Below, piece by piece: positions 48,657 through 49,312 of a stretch of DNA of 49,312 nt. The stretch's first letter is position 1; each line of letters begins with the position of its first letter. This DNA comes from Oscillospiraceae bacterium (lineage in GTDB: Bacteria; Bacillota; Clostridia; Oscillospirales; CAG-272), in assembly GCA_015065455.1 (NCBI GenBank), contig SVQI01000012.1, positions 1 through 49,312 of the forward strand. Direction: 5' to 3'. The translations under genes and the position numbers were made by a program. A model generated the notes under the pieces. The model did no database searches. It saw nothing but the letters and a program-made list of their open reading frames with translations, and was not told the origin of the DNA.

Positions 48657-48693
48657 CTCTTTTTCTTAGAGTTTTTTCAAACAAATTCATATC

Positions 48694-48722
48694 ATTATAC
48701 CATATTTACATCAATATGTCAA
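48694..48722 (-). promoter_or_regulatory. promoter for the C39-like protein gene
   Basis: TTGACA (48717-48722) and TATAAT (48694-48699) on the minus strand with a 17-base spacer: perfect consensus. Confidence 0.88.
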
Positions 48723-49025
48723 TAAAAACAATGTGATTTTGTGCAACTTAGCCAAAAAACACACAAATAAAACGATGCAAAACAAATTAATCGGTAGTAT
48801 GCTTTGATTTTTTGACGATTTTTTTATGCAACAGTGCCAAAACGGCTTTTTTGGGAAAATGTATATAATATATATAGTATATAAATAAGAAACGTAGAAT
48901 TTGTTATATATAATAATAAAGTAAAAAAAGGAAACTATGTAATATCTTACATTAATAAAAACGAATAACTGCACGGTCATTCAGGCAATACTTTTCTTGC
49001 GTTACAAAATGCGGGAGGAAAGTAA
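48723..49025. other. AT-rich intergenic region before sigG
   Basis: Apart from the divergent promoter at 48694-48722 and the sigG ribosome site GGGAGG just before 49026, I see no gene. A weak GCC-aaaac-GGC-T6 hairpin lies near 48836. No clear sigma-F or sigma-E type promoter could be read in front of sigG, and spoIIGA/sigE, its usual neighbours, are not here. Confidence 0.5.
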
Positions 49026-49312
49026 ATGTATTACAATAAAGTGGAGATAAGCGGAGTTAATACATCAAAGCTCAAGACACTGACCTCCGATGAAAAACAG
49101 GAGCTGTTAAAAAAAGCCTCAAAGGGAGATAAGTTGGCAAGACAGGAATTAATAGACGGAAATCTGCGCTTGGTTTTAAGTATAGTACAGCGTTTTTCAA
49201 ACAGAAATGAAAATGCGGACGACTTGTTTCAAGTCGGTTGCATAGGTCTTATAAAGGCTGTTGACAATTTTAATACAGAGCTTGATGTAAAATTTTCAAC
49301 TTACGCTGTTCC
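49026..49312 (+). CDS. sigG: RNA polymerase sigma-G factor, 5' part
   Basis: The first 95 codons of a sporulation sigma factor; the rest lies outside the window. The N-terminus MYYNKVEISGVNTSKLKTLT matches sigma-G, including the segment that binds the anti-sigma factors, and region 2 follows (NLRLVLSIVQRFSNRNENADDLFQVGCIGLIKAVDNF). Sigma-G directs late forespore gene expression, so the organism probably makes endospores. GGGAGG lies 6 bases before the ATG. Confidence 0.93.
   Translation, partial: MYYNKVEISGVNTSKLKTLTSDEKQELLKKASKGDKLARQELIDGNLRLVLSIVQRFSNRNENADDLFQVGCIGLIKAVDNFNTELDVKFSTYAV

Noticed and set aside
48711..48980. 89-codon hydrophobic open frame before sigG
   Set aside because: Lies on AT-rich promoter DNA, overlaps the perfect -35/-10 of the C39-like gene and has no ribosome site.
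49026..49312. Sigma-E rather than sigma-G
   Set aside because: The N-terminus MYYNKVEISGVNTSKL is specific to sigma-G; sigma-E has a hydrophobic pro-sequence.

Overview
The window looks like chromosomal DNA from a low-GC, endospore-forming Clostridia bacterium, probably of the Oscillospiraceae/Ruminococcaceae type. This is inferred from a SCIFF peptide with its radical-SAM maturase, a partial sigma-G gene at the right edge, a TPP riboswitch in front of thiT, an amino-terminal-CxxC form of ribosomal protein L28, cohesin and dockerin modules, and near-consensus sigma-A promoters throughout. Most of the window is core chromosome. I see no transposase, phage gene or CRISPR array.

Left part (1-11.3 kb). 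The window opens with the 3' end of a 5S rRNA and its terminator. Then come leftward units: acyl carrier protein-mtlD-hemolysin III; serC-serA; a small membrane protein; a PPi-type phosphofructokinase; the SCIFF peptide-radical SAM maturase-Orn/Lys/Arg decarboxylase-like unit; tRNA-Glu; and pepD.

Centre (11.4-26.7 kb). Rightward: tRNA-Arg, tRNA-His, a low-MW tyrosine phosphatase, an AI-2E-family transporter, a DUF1292 protein and a probable 6S RNA. Leftward: an NfeD/SPFH pair and a lipoprotein PPIase-deoC-DUF554-Lit-like operon. Rightward again: a second ACP and a degenerate NERD-like protein. A strong promoter at 20.55 kb drives a secreted glucosaminidase ending in a dockerin, directly followed by a membrane-anchored cohesin protein; the two look like partners. 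An ECF S component with coaX follows, then a leftward pair of small envelope proteins.

Accessory-looking block (26.8-30.1 kb). An XRE regulator with a TPR-like tail, a small membrane protein and a MutS-like ATPase overlap end to end. They are read leftward from one promoter that has a 9-bp inverted repeat at its start site.

Right part (30.3-49.3 kb). This holds a YjjG-type HAD phosphatase, rpsB-tsf, TPP riboswitch-thiT, a 0.5 kb non-coding cluster of inverted repeats, a HIT protein, DUF1858, trmK-nif3, prfB, small proteins, a small membrane protein with half a dockerin, rpmB and a DUF6873-type protein. A TerB_N protein and a BrxD-like ATPase sit in the same transcription unit as alaS and a membrane-anchored protein. 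A secreted ricin-like/BIG2/C39-like protein follows, then the start of sigG.

The most interesting candidates are the cohesin/dockerin surface pair, the TerB_N-BrxD-like module fused to the alaS operon, and the XRE-membrane protein-MutS-like operon. Family names were assigned by reading motifs; no database search was run.
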